Shown here one piece after another: positions 26,072-36,339 of a DNA stretch of 64,000 nt. The translations under genes and the position numbers were made by a program. Every line of letters starts with the position of its first letter. Position 1 is the stretch's first letter. The notes beneath the pieces are model-generated. The model had not been told where the DNA came from and did no database searches. It saw only the letters and a program-made list of their open reading frames with translations. The stretch covers positions 62,001 through 126,000 of the forward strand of contig NZ_JYHV01000029.1 in assembly GCF_000952685.1 (NCBI RefSeq). The letters run 5' to 3'. The stretch is from Stutzerimonas stutzeri (GTDB lineage Bacteria; Pseudomonadota; Gammaproteobacteria; Pseudomonadales; Pseudomonadaceae).

Positions 26072-28507
26072 ATGCGCAAGGCCGGAACCAAACAACGCCA
26101 CGCCTACAAGCTCGAAAGACTTCAGCGCTTTTTGGACTGGGCCAACACGCGCCATCCCGATTTCGTGCCGAAGAAAAATCACCAGGAAAAATGGTTCAGC
26201 ACCTATCTCGGCCATCAGCCACCGGAAATCGGCCGCGCGGCGCGATTGTTCTGGTTGGGACTGGACCTGCCCACGGTCGAGGCGAATCTTGGGGACGCCG
26301 AACCGACTCGCCTGATCGGCCGGCTGCTGAACCGGGACGTGAACGATTTCAGTTGTACCGTCGATATCTTCGGTGTCGAAAAATCGCTGGATTGCGGCCC
26401 GGTGCAGAACCTGCTCGAACCCGAGTTCGCGCTGCGCATCGACGACAGCGGATCGATAGACGACTTCGAACGAAACGTGTGCGCCGCGGTGGAGGCCTTG
26501 GTCCGGGATCGCTTGCATGTCCTGGAACAGCCATTCACCAGCCTCAGCGAAGAACAGAAAGTTCAATGCTTGGAGCGCCTGCCCGTGCGGCTTTCACGCC
26601 TCGACGATTTCGCGGCGCGTGCCGTCGACATCGTCAACGAGGTCAAACACGACCTGCGCTATGTCGTCGAGCTGCGCCACGGCGACGTCGCGCTGGACAT
26701 GCAACGGCGCATCTCAGGTGGCCAAGGCCATGTGCTCAGCGCGGACGAGGTCGCCGCGATCAAGCGCGAGGACCGCCAGGCCCTGCAGGCCAAGTTCGAG
26801 ATGATGATCGAGGAGGCGCAGGACTTCGATCTGCAGTTGCTCGGCGAGAAGCGCCTGACTGAAGTCTTCTTGATGGAGCCGAAAAAGCTGCGCCGGACCA
26901 TCCGTTTCGCCCGCGAGGACAACCGGGAAAAGATGGCCTTCGCTGTGCTGCTGGAGAACAACCCGCGCTTCGTCCACTACCACAAGCTGTACGCCGCTCG
27001 GCGCATCACCCGTACCTGGACCGCCCTGCTCGGCCCGACCAACAGCGGCAAGACGCATCAGGCCATCGAGGCGATGACCGCGGTCGAGCATGCCATTTAC
27101 CTGTCGCCGCTTCGCCTGATGGCACTGGAGAACCAGGAGCGCATCGAGTCCATGGGCGTGCCTTGCTCGCTGGTCACCGGCGAGGAAGAGATCATTCGCG
27201 AGGGCGCCACTCATTTCTGCTGCACCGTCGAGGAGTTCGCGCGCTTCCGGCACGAATCCTGGGACGTGGTGGTCATCGACGAAGTGCAGATGATGGCCGA
27301 CTCGCAACGCGGCTGGGCCTGGGTCGATGCGCTGGTCAGCGCCTACACGCAGGATCTGATCATGACCGGCCCGGAGCTGATCCAGCCGTCGCTGAAAACC
27401 CTTTGCGACCTCTGCGAAGACCAACTGGTGGTCAAACGCACCAAACGACTCTCACCGGTGGACGTGGCGCGCCGCTCGACCACCCTCAAGCAGCTCGAGG
27501 CAGGCTCGATGCTGGTCGCCTTCAGCCGCAAGACCGTGCTGGAACTCAAGGCATTGCTGGAGATGACCGGCAAGACCGTTTCGGTGGTCTACGGTGCGCT
27601 GTCGCCTGAAGTGCGGCGTGAGCAAGCCCGCCGCTTCCGTGAAGGCGAGGCGGACATCATGGTTGCCACCGACGCCGTCGGCATGGGCCTGAATATGCCG
27701 GCGCACACGCTGTGCTTCTACACCGACGAGAAGTACGACGGCATCCAGAGCCGTCAGCTCAAAGTGCAGGAGGTCAAGCAGATCGGCGGGCGGGCCGGAC
27801 GCTTCGGGCATCACGACAGCGGCGTCATCACCGCGCTGGATGTGCAGACACTGCAATCGATCAGGCGTCTGTTCCACAGCCCGGACCTGCCAGTGGACCT
27901 GACGCAATTCCAGGTACGGCCTTCCATCGAGCACTTGCAGGCGATCGCCGAGCTGATGAACGAGCCGAGCCTGCTGCGGGCATGGCTGACCTTCAACCGC
28001 AACATCAACTACGGCGACGAATTCATCTCGATCCTGCCCGACGAGCTGGCGGAGTGGATCAAGCTGGTCGACGACCCGACCATCGATCTGCCGTTGCGCT
28101 GGATTTTTGCCTGCACGCCGATTCGCGGTGGTCTGGACAGCCCGGCGAGCATCTTTGCCCAGCAATGGCTGAAGAAGGTCGCCCAGGACAAGGAGATCCC
28201 ATTGCCGCGGCTGATCATCGATGCCGATTTGGCAACACTGGAAAGCTCGCTGCATGTCATCGAAACCTACCTGCACCTGTCGCGCACGCTGCCGGCACAC
28301 TTCCCGGCGTTGGAGCAGGCCGAACAGCATCGCAGCCTGCTCAACGGTGCGATCACCCGCGAGTTGTCACGCCAGCGTAAGCCACGCAGTTCGGATCGCC
28401 GGCGGATTTCCGGAGAGACCCGCAACTGCGAGGGCTGCGGCAAGGCGATGCCGATGGCGGCGCGCAAATTTCGGCTGTGTCAGAACTGCTTCCGCGAGCG
28501 GCGTTGA
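26072..28507 (+). CDS. SUV3-like ATP-dependent RNA helicase
   Basis: The 811-residue protein (start at ATG with GTGAGG upstream; a TTG at 26030 would add 14 residues) has an N-terminal pseudomonad-type extension of about 300 residues, then a superfamily 2 helicase core: Walker A LLGPTNSGKTHQA, DEVQ box VVVIDEVQMM, motif VI region KQIGGRAGRFG. These are the features of mitochondrial SUV3 helicases, which unwind RNA for degradation. The C-terminus carries a probable zinc ribbon, CEGCGK...LCQNC. In mitochondria SUV3 works with PNPase; the bacterial partner here is unknown. Confidence 0.87.
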   Translation: MRKAGTKQRHAYKLERLQRFLDWANTRHPDFVPKKNHQEKWFSTYLGHQPPEIGRAARLFWLGLDLPTVEANLGDAEPTRLIGRLLNRDVNDFSCTVDIFGVEKSLDCGPVQNLLEPEFALRIDDSGSIDDFERNVCAAVEALVRDRLHVLEQPFTSLSEEQKVQCLERLPVRLSRLDDFAARAVDIVNEVKHDLRYVVELRHGDVALDMQRRISGGQGHVLSADEVAAIKREDRQALQAKFEMMIEEAQDFDLQLLGEKRLTEVFLMEPKKLRRTIRFAREDNREKMAFAVLLENNPRFVHYHKLYAARRITRTWTALLGPTNSGKTHQAIEAMTAVEHAIYLSPLRLMALENQERIESMGVPCSLVTGEEEIIREGATHFCCTVEEFARFRHESWDVVVIDEVQMMADSQRGWAWVDALVSAYTQDLIMTGPELIQPSLKTLCDLCEDQLVVKRTKRLSPVDVARRSTTLKQLEAGSMLVAFSRKTVLELKALLEMTGKTVSVVYGALSPEVRREQARRFREGEADIMVATDAVGMGLNMPAHTLCFYTDEKYDGIQSRQLKVQEVKQIGGRAGRFGHHDSGVITALDVQTLQSIRRLFHSPDLPVDLTQFQVRPSIEHLQAIAELMNEPSLLRAWLTFNRNINYGDEFISILPDELAEWIKLVDDPTIDLPLRWIFACTPIRGGLDSPASIFAQQWLKKVAQDKEIPLPRLIIDADLATLESSLHVIETYLHLSRTLPAHFPALEQAEQHRSLLNGAITRELSRQRKPRSSDRRRISGETRNCEGCGKAMPMAARKFRLCQNCFRERR

Positions 28508-28707
28508 GGCAGCTTGGGCGTTTCGGGCGACCAAAAGCAGGCGCTCGACGAGCGTAGTTGGTCGATGTTCGAACGAGCGACACGAGGCATCGAGGCTGGC
28601 CAGGGACGGCTTCGGCCCTTAGGATGCCGCAGGTTTATCCAGATGGACGGCGCCTTTTCGGGCGTCGGTCATGACCCTAATCACCGCTTGCCAAGGAACC
28701 AGGGCCG

Positions 28708-29739
28708 ATGTCGATCATCCTTCAGTTGCGCCAGCAACTGGCCGCGATCACCAGCAAGTTCGGCTGGGCTGCACTGTTGCTCGCACTAGGCGTCCATGTT
28801 GCCGTGTCCTATGCCGGCCTGCGTCTGTTCGAAGAAACACCACTCACCGAGCTGAAGACATTCGTCTATTTCTATCTGACCACCGCGCTGACCGTCGGCT
28901 ACGGTGACTTCTCACCGCAGACCGCTGGCGGTCGCATCTTTGTTTCCACCTGGTTGATGATCGGCGGCATCGCGCTGCTGACCGCCATCATCGGCAAAAC
29001 CACCAATTCCATAATCGCAGTCTGGAGGAAAGGCATGAAAGGCAAGGGGACGTTCGCCACCTGCACGGGCCATACCGTTGTGATCGGTTGGGAAGGCGAA
29101 ATCAGCGAGCGCGTCGTCGAACTGCTGCATGAAGACGAAACCTCCAACGACCACCTGATCGTCATCTGCGACACGGTGCTCGAAGAAAACCCAATGCCAG
29201 GCAAGACCGAGTTCATCCATGGCGAGAGTCTGTCGTCTCTGGTGCTGCTGCAGCGCGCCGGGGTGAAAGGGGCCGAACGCACCCTGGTGCGCACCGGCTC
29301 GGACGACCTGACGCTAGCCGTCGTGCTGACCATCAACCAGCTCAATCCGGTCGGCCACGTGGTTGCCCACTTCAGCAGCAGTGAGACCGCCCGACTGGCC
29401 CGCAGTTATGCGCCCAAGCTGGAATGCACTTCCAGCATGGCCATCGAAATGCTGGTGCGCTCATCGCAGGATCCGGGCTCCTCAGTGATCATTAATGAGC
29501 TATTGAGCGTGGGCCAGGGCGCGACCCAATACCGCCTGCTACTGCCCGAGAGCTACGAAAGCACGGTCGGCGCGCTGTACAAGCAATTGAAAGACCGGCA
29601 CAACGCGACGCTGATCGGCTACCGCGCCAAAGATCAGCCCCAGCCGACCATCAACCCGTCCAACGACACCCCGGTACGAGGCGGCGAATTGTTCTATATC
29701 GCCAATACACGCCTCGCCGGCCTGGGTGACGCAAGCTGA
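28708..29739 (+). CDS. Two-helix potassium channel with cytoplasmic RCK (TrkA-N) domain
   Basis: The 343-residue protein has a first helix (about 18-38), a pore loop with the K+ selectivity filter TVGYGD (residues 62-67), and a second helix (about 77-98). A cytosolic RCK/TrkA-N domain follows from about 115 (GHTVVIGWEGEISERVVELL) with a ligand-gating role in this family. The layout is that of MthK and related channels. Inside the gene, GGAGG followed six bases later by an in-frame ATG (codon 110) could yield a soluble RCK subunit, as known for MthK. Confidence 0.88.
   Translation: MSIILQLRQQLAAITSKFGWAALLLALGVHVAVSYAGLRLFEETPLTELKTFVYFYLTTALTVGYGDFSPQTAGGRIFVSTWLMIGGIALLTAIIGKTTNSIIAVWRKGMKGKGTFATCTGHTVVIGWEGEISERVVELLHEDETSNDHLIVICDTVLEENPMPGKTEFIHGESLSSLVLLQRAGVKGAERTLVRTGSDDLTLAVVLTINQLNPVGHVVAHFSSSETARLARSYAPKLECTSSMAIEMLVRSSQDPGSSVIINELLSVGQGATQYRLLLPESYESTVGALYKQLKDRHNATLIGYRAKDQPQPTINPSNDTPVRGGELFYIANTRLAGLGDAS
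29024..29037 (+). promoter_or_regulatory. Internal ribosome-binding site and start in the K+ channel gene
   Basis: GGAGG at 29024-29028 precedes an in-frame ATG at 29035-29037 (Met110) by six bases. The site lies exactly at the linker between the pore and the RCK domain. In archaeal MthK an internal start near Met107 yields free RCK domains needed to complete the gating ring. Conservation of a strong Shine-Dalgarno at this precise point is suggestive, not proof. Confidence 0.5.
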
Positions 29740-29952
29740 GCATGGTGCTGCGCCGAGCAGAGATTCGCCGGTAGGGCTGAACGAGTCGGCCCTACAACAA
29801 ACGCATCGACACCGCGATCGCCGATAGGCCCAACGAAGCGCCACGGGCGTAGCACCTGCCCCCCGGCTACGACACCCGGCTCCCTTCATTTCGGGAATCA
29901 ACCTCGCCATTCCGGCTCTGATTAGGACAGCCATGAGCAGCCGGGAGACACC

Positions 29953-30378
29953 ATGAGCGACCCATACGACCTGCAGCGATTCGTCGACGCCCAGCAATCG
30001 ATCTATGACCGCGCACTGGCGGAGCTGAAGGCCGGCCATAAGCAAAGCCACTGGATGTGGTTCATCTTTCCGCAGATAGCCGGCCTCGGCCATAGTGATA
30101 TGGCGCGTCGCTACGCCATCAAGGATGCAAACGAGGCGGCGGCCTATCTACAGCACGCCCTGCTCGGGCCTCGTCTTGAGGAATGCGCGGAGGCGCTGCT
30201 TGCCCATGCCGAGCGTCCGGCACGGCAGATTCTTGGTTCACCCGACGACATAAAGCTGCGCTCGAGCATGACGCTATTCGCCACCGTTGCGCCTGAGCGA
30301 ACCGTATTCCAAACGGTGCTGGATGCGTTCTTCGCGGCCGACCCTGACCCGGCGACACTGTCGCGCCTGCATCGTTGA
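29953..30378 (+). CDS. DUF1810 family protein
   Basis: The 141-residue protein matches DUF1810: DLQRFVDAQQSIYDRALAEL, then the signature HWMWFIFPQIAGLGHSDMA, YAIKDANEAAAYLQHALLGPRL, and a C-terminal DDIKLRSSMTLFATVAP. It is a small, probably cytoplasmic, all-alpha protein with conserved His and Trp residues; the family has no firmly assigned biochemical role. GGGAGACACC precedes the ATG. It is apparently a single-gene unit between the K+ channel and the glp genes. Confidence 0.85.
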   Translation: MSDPYDLQRFVDAQQSIYDRALAELKAGHKQSHWMWFIFPQIAGLGHSDMARRYAIKDANEAAAYLQHALLGPRLEECAEALLAHAERPARQILGSPDDIKLRSSMTLFATVAPERTVFQTVLDAFFAADPDPATLSRLHR

Positions 30379-30719
30379 GCGGCGCGGAACGGACCTGCGA
30401 TAGGCGAGCCAAGGCCGGCACGATAGGCTTCTCGCTTTTCCGGCAGGCCCGCCGCCCCCACACAGGTGCAATACATGGCTCAGGCCGACAGCTTCGAAGC
30501 CATGCCGCGGAAGACCGAGTGCGGTACCGCGCAAGCTGATCAGCAAAATCATGCTGCAGCGGATCTCCCCCAGACGCGATCCGGCTTGCGTGTCCCGCCC
30601 GGCCCTTAACACACGATCATCGCCACGCATCGAGCCAGCCGTTGCGACCGCTCACCTCGCCACGCCAGAAAACCGTCATCAGTGGCGGCGACAACAGCCT
30701 TTCGTCAGCTTTCCGTTGA
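30379..30719. other. Intergenic DNA with no recognisable gene
   Basis: About 340 bases between the DUF1810 gene and the glpF control region. No frame with plausible start or domain was found on either strand. Confidence 0.45.
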
Positions 30720-30791
30720 AATGTTCAAGTTTTTACTTTGACAGCTCGGTATTTTGACTTTAAGTTTTCATTTCCGAACATTTCCGAACCC
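30720..30791 (+). promoter_or_regulatory. glpF promoter with GlpR-like half-sites
   Basis: TTGACA at 30738-30743 is followed about 16 bases later by TTTAAG, a plausible sigma-70 promoter. Half-sites of the GlpR operator (ATGTTC or its complement GAACAT) occur at 30721-30726 (ATGTTC) and 30775-30781 (CGAACAT), with a further CGAACC at 30785. They bracket the promoter, as expected for repression by GlpR when glycerol-3-phosphate is absent. Confidence 0.5.
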
Positions 30792-30840
30792 TCGCAGTAT
30801 TCGGACTACAACAACAACAGACTCAGAAGAGGACCTGCGC

Positions 30841-31716
30841 ATGAGCAACCCGTCCACCCCGACGCTACGGGGGCAATGCATTGCCGAGTTTCTCGGCACC
30901 GCCCTGCTTATCTTCTTCGGCACAGGCTGCGTGGCCGCGTTAAAGCTTGGCGGCGCAGAGCTAGGTCTTTGGGAAATAAGCGTTATCTGGGGTATCGGGG
31001 TCAGTATGGGAGTCTACCTTGCCGCCGGTGTTTCCGGCGCTCATCTGAATCCCGCCGTGTCCATCGCGCTTTGGTTGTTCGGCACGTTCGAGCGCAACAA
31101 GGTCCCTGCCTACATCCTCGCTCAGACAGCGGGAGCCTTCTGCGCCGCTGCGTTGGTTTATGGTCTTTACAGCAGCCTGTTTTTCGATTTCGAACAGACG
31201 CAGCACATGACCCGCGGCAGCATCGCCAGCCTTGAACTCGCATCGGTATTTTCCACCTACCCTCATGCATCCTTATCGGTCGGTCAGGCGTTTGTGGTGG
31301 AAGTGGTGATTACCGCTATCCTGCTGGGGATGATCATGGCCCTGACCGATGACGGCAACGGCCTGCCTCGCGGCCCGCTGGCACCCTTGCTGATCGGCCT
31401 GCTGATCGCGGTGATCGGCGGCGCGATGGGCCCTCTCACCGGCTTCGCAATGAACCCGGCGCGTGATTTCGGACCGAAGCTGATGACGTATTTCGCTGGT
31501 TGGGGTGAAGTGGCCTTTACCGGTGGCCGGGAGATCCCCTACTTTCTGGTTCCATTGATCGCCCCGGTGCTGGGTGCCTGCATCGGCGCCGCAGGCTACA
31601 AGGCGCTGATCTGCAAGCATCTGCCAAATCTGGATGGAGGCGCTTGCGCCGCCGAGCCGGACCGCAAGGCCGAGCGCTACACCGCACACGATGTCACTGC
31701 CCAAGAAGCTCGTTAA
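30841..31716 (+). CDS. glpF: Glycerol uptake facilitator (aquaglyceroporin)
   Basis: The 291-residue protein is a MIP-family channel with six helices and both NPA-type loops: SGAHLNPAVSIAL and GFAMNPARDFGPKL. The Asp after the second NPAR (NPARDFGP) is characteristic of glycerol facilitators as opposed to water-only aquaporins. It conducts glycerol across the inner membrane. AAGAGGA lies upstream of the chosen ATG. Twelve bases separate it from glpK, so the two form an operon that traps glycerol as glycerol-3-phosphate. Confidence 0.93.
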   Translation: MSNPSTPTLRGQCIAEFLGTALLIFFGTGCVAALKLGGAELGLWEISVIWGIGVSMGVYLAAGVSGAHLNPAVSIALWLFGTFERNKVPAYILAQTAGAFCAAALVYGLYSSLFFDFEQTQHMTRGSIASLELASVFSTYPHASLSVGQAFVVEVVITAILLGMIMALTDDGNGLPRGPLAPLLIGLLIAVIGGAMGPLTGFAMNPARDFGPKLMTYFAGWGEVAFTGGREIPYFLVPLIAPVLGACIGAAGYKALICKHLPNLDGGACAAEPDRKAERYTAHDVTAQEAR

Positions 31717-33240
<1,524 letters not shown>

Positions 33241-33268
33241 CCTCGACTACCGAATCGGCATCTTGATT

Positions 33269-33301
33269 GCGCCCAGCCGGATTCACTTCCGCGCTGGGCG
33301 C
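33269..33301 (+). terminator. Hairpin between glpK and glpR
   Basis: GCGCCCAGC at 33269-33277 pairs perfectly with GCTGGGCGC at 33293-33301. No T-run follows, so this may lower read-through or stabilise the upstream messenger rather than fully terminate. Confidence 0.45.
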
Positions 33302-33383
33302 TGCTATTCGCAAATGAACAATTCTTTAATCACGGACCAGACTGCGGCATGCTTCCCGGCATATCGATAACAAGGAAGCCTCC

Positions 33384-34142
33384 ATGAGTCTGGCCCCACG
33401 ACAGCAGAGCATTCTCGAATTGGTGCGCGAACGCGGCTACGTCAGCATCGAAGAGCTGGCGCAACAGTTCTCGGTGACACCCCAAACCATCCGTCGTGAC
33501 ATCAATCAGCTGGGCGAAGCCGGCCTGCTGCGTCGTTATCACGGCGGTGCCGCCCACGACTCCAGCGTGCAGAACACCGCTTACACCCAGCGTGCCCGGC
33601 AGATGCGCGACGAGAAACGCCGCATCGCCGACGCCATGGCCGCGCACATTCCTGATCAGGCTTCGCTGTTCATCAATATCGGCACCACCACCGAAGCCAT
33701 CGCCCATGCGCTGCTCAATCACCGCGATCTCAAGATCATCACCAACAACCTGCACGTGGCGAGCATCCTCAGCCCCAAGGAAGACTTCGACGTGCTGATC
33801 GCCGGCGGCAATGTGCGCAGCGACGGCGGCGTGGTCGGCCAGGCCACAGCGGATTTCATTAGCCAGTTCAAGGTAGATTTCGCCCTGATCGGCATCAGCG
33901 GGATCGACGAAGACGGCACCCTGCTGGACTTCGACTATCAGGAAGTGCGCGTCTCCCAGGCCATCATCAGCAACGCGCGCAAGATCTTTCTCGCGGCGGA
34001 TTCGAGCAAGTTCGGCCGCAGCGCCATGACCCGACTCGGCTCGCTGGAGCAGATCGACATGCTGTTCACCGAAGCCCGGCCACCGGAAACCTTCATGGAG
34101 CTGTTGAATCGCCACAAGGTCAAACTCGAAGTCACGGGTTGA
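33384..34142 (+). CDS. glpR: Glycerol-3-phosphate regulon repressor, DeoR family
   Basis: The 252-residue protein has an N-terminal DeoR winged helix ([20 protein letters not shown] ... [13 protein letters not shown]) and a C-terminal sugar-phosphate-sensing domain ([48 protein letters not shown]). GlpR represses glp genes until bound by glycerol-3-phosphate. It lies between glpK and glpD, the usual pseudomonad order, and candidate operators are present before glpF and glpD. AAGGAAG precedes the ATG. Confidence 0.93.
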   Translation: MSLAPRQQSILELVRERGYVSIEELAQQFSVTPQTIRRDINQLGEAGLLRRYHGGAAHDSSVQNTAYTQRARQMRDEKRRIADAMAAHIPDQASLFINIGTTTEAIAHALLNHRDLKIITNNLHVASILSPKEDFDVLIAGGNVRSDGGVVGQATADFISQFKVDFALIGISGIDEDGTLLDFDYQEVRVSQAIISNARKIFLAADSSKFGRSAMTRLGSLEQIDMLFTEARPPETFMELLNRHKVKLEVTG

Positions 34143-34500
34143 CCCGCCATTACAGAGCGTCTTCGGCGAGGCGCGCAACTCGCCACGACTGGATGGATGC
34201 CTCTACAAGCGCCAGCGCCGTAGGGTGGCTTTAGCCACCAATACGGACCATATCCCGACACCGTGGCTGGCGCCTACGAAACTGAGCCGTTCCACGAACT
34301 GCGTGCAGGCAAGGCGTTGCGCTTAACCGAACCAAGCCGAGTGACTTTCTGTCACACCCGCCTGCCACATTTCTTTGCTCGGCCCGCCTCTGCTTCCACT
34401 CCGAGCGGGACAATCCCGAATCACTACGACTGCACAAGCGCCGTCGCTAGCACCAATTGGCAGTTCGAATAGGTTCGATTATTTTCTTTTGATATAAAAA
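34143..34500. other. glpR-glpD intergenic DNA with a small inverted repeat
   Basis: No gene is visible. A GTAGG-GTGGCTTTAGCCACC hairpin at 34224-34239 resembles short inverted repeats scattered in pseudomonad genomes; only one copy was noticed here. The right end becomes AT-rich and merges into the glpD control region. Confidence 0.4.
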
Positions 34501-34571
34501 ACGAACATACCATCTGGAGAGCGAACTTCTTCTGCGCTAGGATGTTCATATTCGAAAATAAATGTTCGTTC
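34501..34571 (+). promoter_or_regulatory. glpD operator region with multiple GlpR-like half-sites
   Basis: ACGAACAT (34501-34508), the near-palindrome GATGTTCATATTCGAAAATA (34541-34560) and AATGTTCGTT (34561-34570) match the E. coli GlpR operator pattern built from ATGTTCG and CGAACAT. The last lies only about 15 bases upstream of the glpD GTG, so a bound repressor would block transcription. AT content is high around them. Confidence 0.6.
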
Positions 34572-34585
34572 TTGAGGAGAACCCC

Positions 34586-36121
34586 GTGACCGAAGCCGCC
34601 TGCCCCGTCTCCGAACTCTACGACATCGCCGTCATCGGCGGTGGAATCAATGGTGTGGGTATCGCTGCGGACGCGGCTGGTCGCGGACTTTCGGTGTTTT
34701 TGTGCGAGCGCGACGACTTGGCGAGCCATACATCATCGGCCAGCAGCAAGCTGATCCACGGTGGCCTGCGCTATCTCGAACATTATGAATTCCGCCTGGT
34801 CCGCGAAGCCCTGGCCGAACGCGAAGTGCTACTGGCCAAAGCGCCGCACATCGTCAAGCCGATGCGCTTCGTGTTGCCGCACCGCCCTCACCTGCGCCCC
34901 GCATGGATGATCCGTGCTGGCCTGTTCCTGTACGACCACCTCGGCAAGCGCGAGAAGCTACCGGCTTCGCGCGGCCTGCGCTTCGGCGATGACAGCCCGC
35001 TGAAGCCGGCGATCCGCCGCGGTTTCGAATATTCCGATTGCTGGGTCGACGATGCGCGCCTGGTCGTGCTCAATGCCATGGCCGCGCGAGAAAAAGGCGC
35101 GCATATCCATACCCGTACCCAATGCCTGAGCGCCAAGCGTGCCGCCGGTATCTGGCATGTCGAACTGCAACGTCAGGATGGCAGCCGCTTCTCCTTGCGG
35201 GCCAAAGCGCTGGTCAACGCGGCCGGGCCTTGGGTGGCGCAGTTCATCGGTGAGAACCTGCAGCAGCGCTCGCCATACGGCATCCGCCTCATCCAGGGCA
35301 GCCATATCATCGTGCCCAGGCTGTACGAAGGCGAACAGGCCTACATCATGCAGAACGAGGATCGGCGCATCGTTTTTGCCATCCCTTATCTGGATCGCTA
35401 CACCATGATCGGCACCACCGATCGGGAATATCACGGCGATCCGGCTACGGTCAGCATTACCGAGCAAGAGATCGTCTATTTGCTGGGTATAGCCAACACG
35501 CATTTCCGCACGCAGTTGGAGCCTAAGGACATTCTGCATACCTTCGCTGGCGTGCGGCCGCTGTGTGACGACGAATCCGACAACCCCTCGGCCGTCACCC
35601 GGGACTACACGCTATCGCTGGCTGCCGAGCACAAGCAGGCCCCGCTGCTGTCGGTGTTTGGCGGCAAGCTCACCACCTACCGTAAGCTGGCCGAATCGGC
35701 GATGACGCAGCTCAAACCGTACTTCCCGGACATGGAGCCGAGCTGGACGGCCAGCGCCCCGCTACCCGGCGGCGAAGGGATGAGCACCGTCGAAGCACTC
35801 ATCGAAGCACTGATGAGCAAGGTGCAGGGCGTCGACTTCGCGTTGGCCAAGCGCTGGGCAACGCTTTACGGCAATCGCATCTGGCGAATGCTGGGCGATG
35901 CGCGCTCGGTCGACGCGCTGGGTGAGGACCTGGGCCACCAACTGTACGCGCAAGAGGTCGATTATCTTCGCCGCGAGGAGTGGGCGAACGATGTGGACGA
36001 CATTCTCTGGCGTCGCACCAAACTCGGTCTGGCCTTCAGCGAACCGCAGAAGGAGCGCCTGCAACGCCATCTGCTCGAGCAGCCCACTGAGAACTCCGCG
36101 CGCAGCAGCGACGCCGCCTGA
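34586..36121 (+). CDS. glpD: Aerobic glycerol-3-phosphate dehydrogenase
   Basis: The 511-residue flavoprotein oxidises glycerol-3-phosphate to dihydroxyacetone phosphate and passes electrons to quinone at the inner membrane. The FAD-binding Rossmann motif DIAVIGGGINGVGIAADAAG lies near residue 15, with SSASSKLIHGGLRYLEHYEF, ALVNAAGPW and SVFGGKLTTYRKLAE further on. I choose GTG at 34586, preceded by GAGGAG, over the ATG at 34562 that lies inside an operator. Length matches P. aeruginosa GlpD. It completes the glycerol pathway with glpF and glpK. Confidence 0.95.
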   Translation: MTEAACPVSELYDIAVIGGGINGVGIAADAAGRGLSVFLCERDDLASHTSSASSKLIHGGLRYLEHYEFRLVREALAEREVLLAKAPHIVKPMRFVLPHRPHLRPAWMIRAGLFLYDHLGKREKLPASRGLRFGDDSPLKPAIRRGFEYSDCWVDDARLVVLNAMAAREKGAHIHTRTQCLSAKRAAGIWHVELQRQDGSRFSLRAKALVNAAGPWVAQFIGENLQQRSPYGIRLIQGSHIIVPRLYEGEQAYIMQNEDRRIVFAIPYLDRYTMIGTTDREYHGDPATVSITEQEIVYLLGIANTHFRTQLEPKDILHTFAGVRPLCDDESDNPSAVTRDYTLSLAAEHKQAPLLSVFGGKLTTYRKLAESAMTQLKPYFPDMEPSWTASAPLPGGEGMSTVEALIEALMSKVQGVDFALAKRWATLYGNRIWRMLGDARSVDALGEDLGHQLYAQEVDYLRREEWANDVDDILWRRTKLGLAFSEPQKERLQRHLLEQPTENSARSSDAA

Positions 36122-36273
36122 TTCGATCGGGCCTGCCCATGGCAGGCCGGACATTAGCTCGACGACTAGCCCGCAACTGTTCGGGAAGTGTCCGCGATAG
36201 CGTATCGCTTACCCATTAAGCCGCCCTTCTGCCGAATCGAAACGCCTTCAACCCTTCGTCCCGCAGTCCGCTG

Positions 36274-36291
36274 CGGTCATCAAGCGTTCAC
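36274..36291 (+). promoter_or_regulatory. Possible PhoB box before the Na+/Pi symporter gene
   Basis: CGGTCAT, four bases, then CGTTCAC resembles the Pho-box layout CTGTCAT-N4-CTGTCAT, matching about 6 of 7 in the first and 5 of 7 in the second repeat. It lies about 50 bases upstream of the start codon of a phosphate transporter, which makes it worth noting despite an imperfect match. Confidence 0.35.
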
Positions 36292-36339
36292 ACCAGCGCG
36301 GCACCGTTAAGCGACCTACACGCTCACGGGAGTTGCCTG

